Source of the DNA: Candidatus [Bacteroides] periocalifornicus
GTDB lineage: Bacteria > Bacteroidota > Bacteroidia > Bacteroidales > CAJPTX01
Length of the DNA: 64,000 nucleotides
Direction: 5' to 3'
Assembly: GCA_001421095.1 (NCBI GenBank)
Contig: LIIK01000001.1
Location: forward strand, 65,526 to 129,525
Below the pieces are notes generated by a model. That model did not search any database. It saw only the letters and a program-made list of their open reading frames with translations, and was not told where the DNA came from. Positions 63,981 through 64,000 of this stretch are shown here, piece after piece (the stretch's first letter is position 1; each line of letters starts with the position of its first letter). The position numbers and the translations under genes are program-made.

Positions 63981-64000
63981 GGCGGTTAAATCCTATTCTC

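Overview
The window looks like chromosomal DNA of an anaerobic Bacteroidota bacterium, most likely order Bacteroidales. The evidence is the promoter style (dozens of TAnnTTTG-type -7 boxes, usually TACCTTTG), GLPGLI-family and OMP_b-brl_3-type outer-membrane proteins, a KorAB 2-oxoacid:ferredoxin oxidoreductase, an NfnAB/SudAB-like pair, a LysO exporter split into two genes, a SiaB/SiaC pair and the conserved string sigma-54 activator - LptE - TPR protein - SecG. MqnE implies menaquinone synthesis by the futalosine route. Most genes are on the minus strand. I saw no phage, transposase, CRISPR array, rRNA or plasmid gene.

Layout. 0-1.6 kb: end of a carboxymuconolactone-decarboxylase-like gene behind an exported alpha/beta hydrolase. 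2.1-9.7 kb (+): xseA, then a glmM - HlyD adaptor - MacB-type permease - TolC operon with no ATPase gene. 10-17.3 kb (-): NlpE-like lipoprotein, fmt-dapB, LptF/G permease-ribBA, gltX. 17.7-21.6 kb: a lipoprotein, an AT-rich probably acquired pair (HELSH metallopeptidase-like lipoprotein plus a small lipoprotein), and a membrane-anchored acidic protein. 21.7-24.6 kb: korAB. 24.6-27 kb: a repeat-rich zone around birA with a 22-bp tandem array. 27-34.6 kb: an outer-membrane protein, tRNA-Gln, siaC/siaB, glnS, a TPM protein, an AlkD-like protein, rpsT, tRNA-Glu and a small barrel. 34.8-37.1 kb: nfnAB-like genes. 37.4-47.9 kb: a surface-protein island. 48.3-55.3 kb: a membrane protein, secG, TPR protein, lptE, sigma-54 activator, split lysO and a nucleotidyltransferase. 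55.4-63.3 kb: mqnE, a chemoreceptor with a long C-terminal tail, and an mtaB - IMPase - acyltransferase - GT2 operon.

The most interesting region is the 37-48 kb island. It holds two tandem copies of one cassette in the same order: a small exported protein gene, a hairpin terminator, a GLPGLI-family gene and a large outer-membrane barrel gene. In each copy a different component is broken: the small gene of the upstream copy has a frameshift, and the barrel of the downstream copy has a single in-frame TAA. Immediately upstream lies a 669-residue protein in which a spherulin-4/GH135-like glycosidase domain is fused to a C-terminal outer-membrane barrel.

A second theme is repeats. Several families of short palindromic or composite intergenic repeats recur through the window and fill most of the long non-coding stretches.

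All function calls rest on reading motifs and family resemblance by eye; no database search was run.
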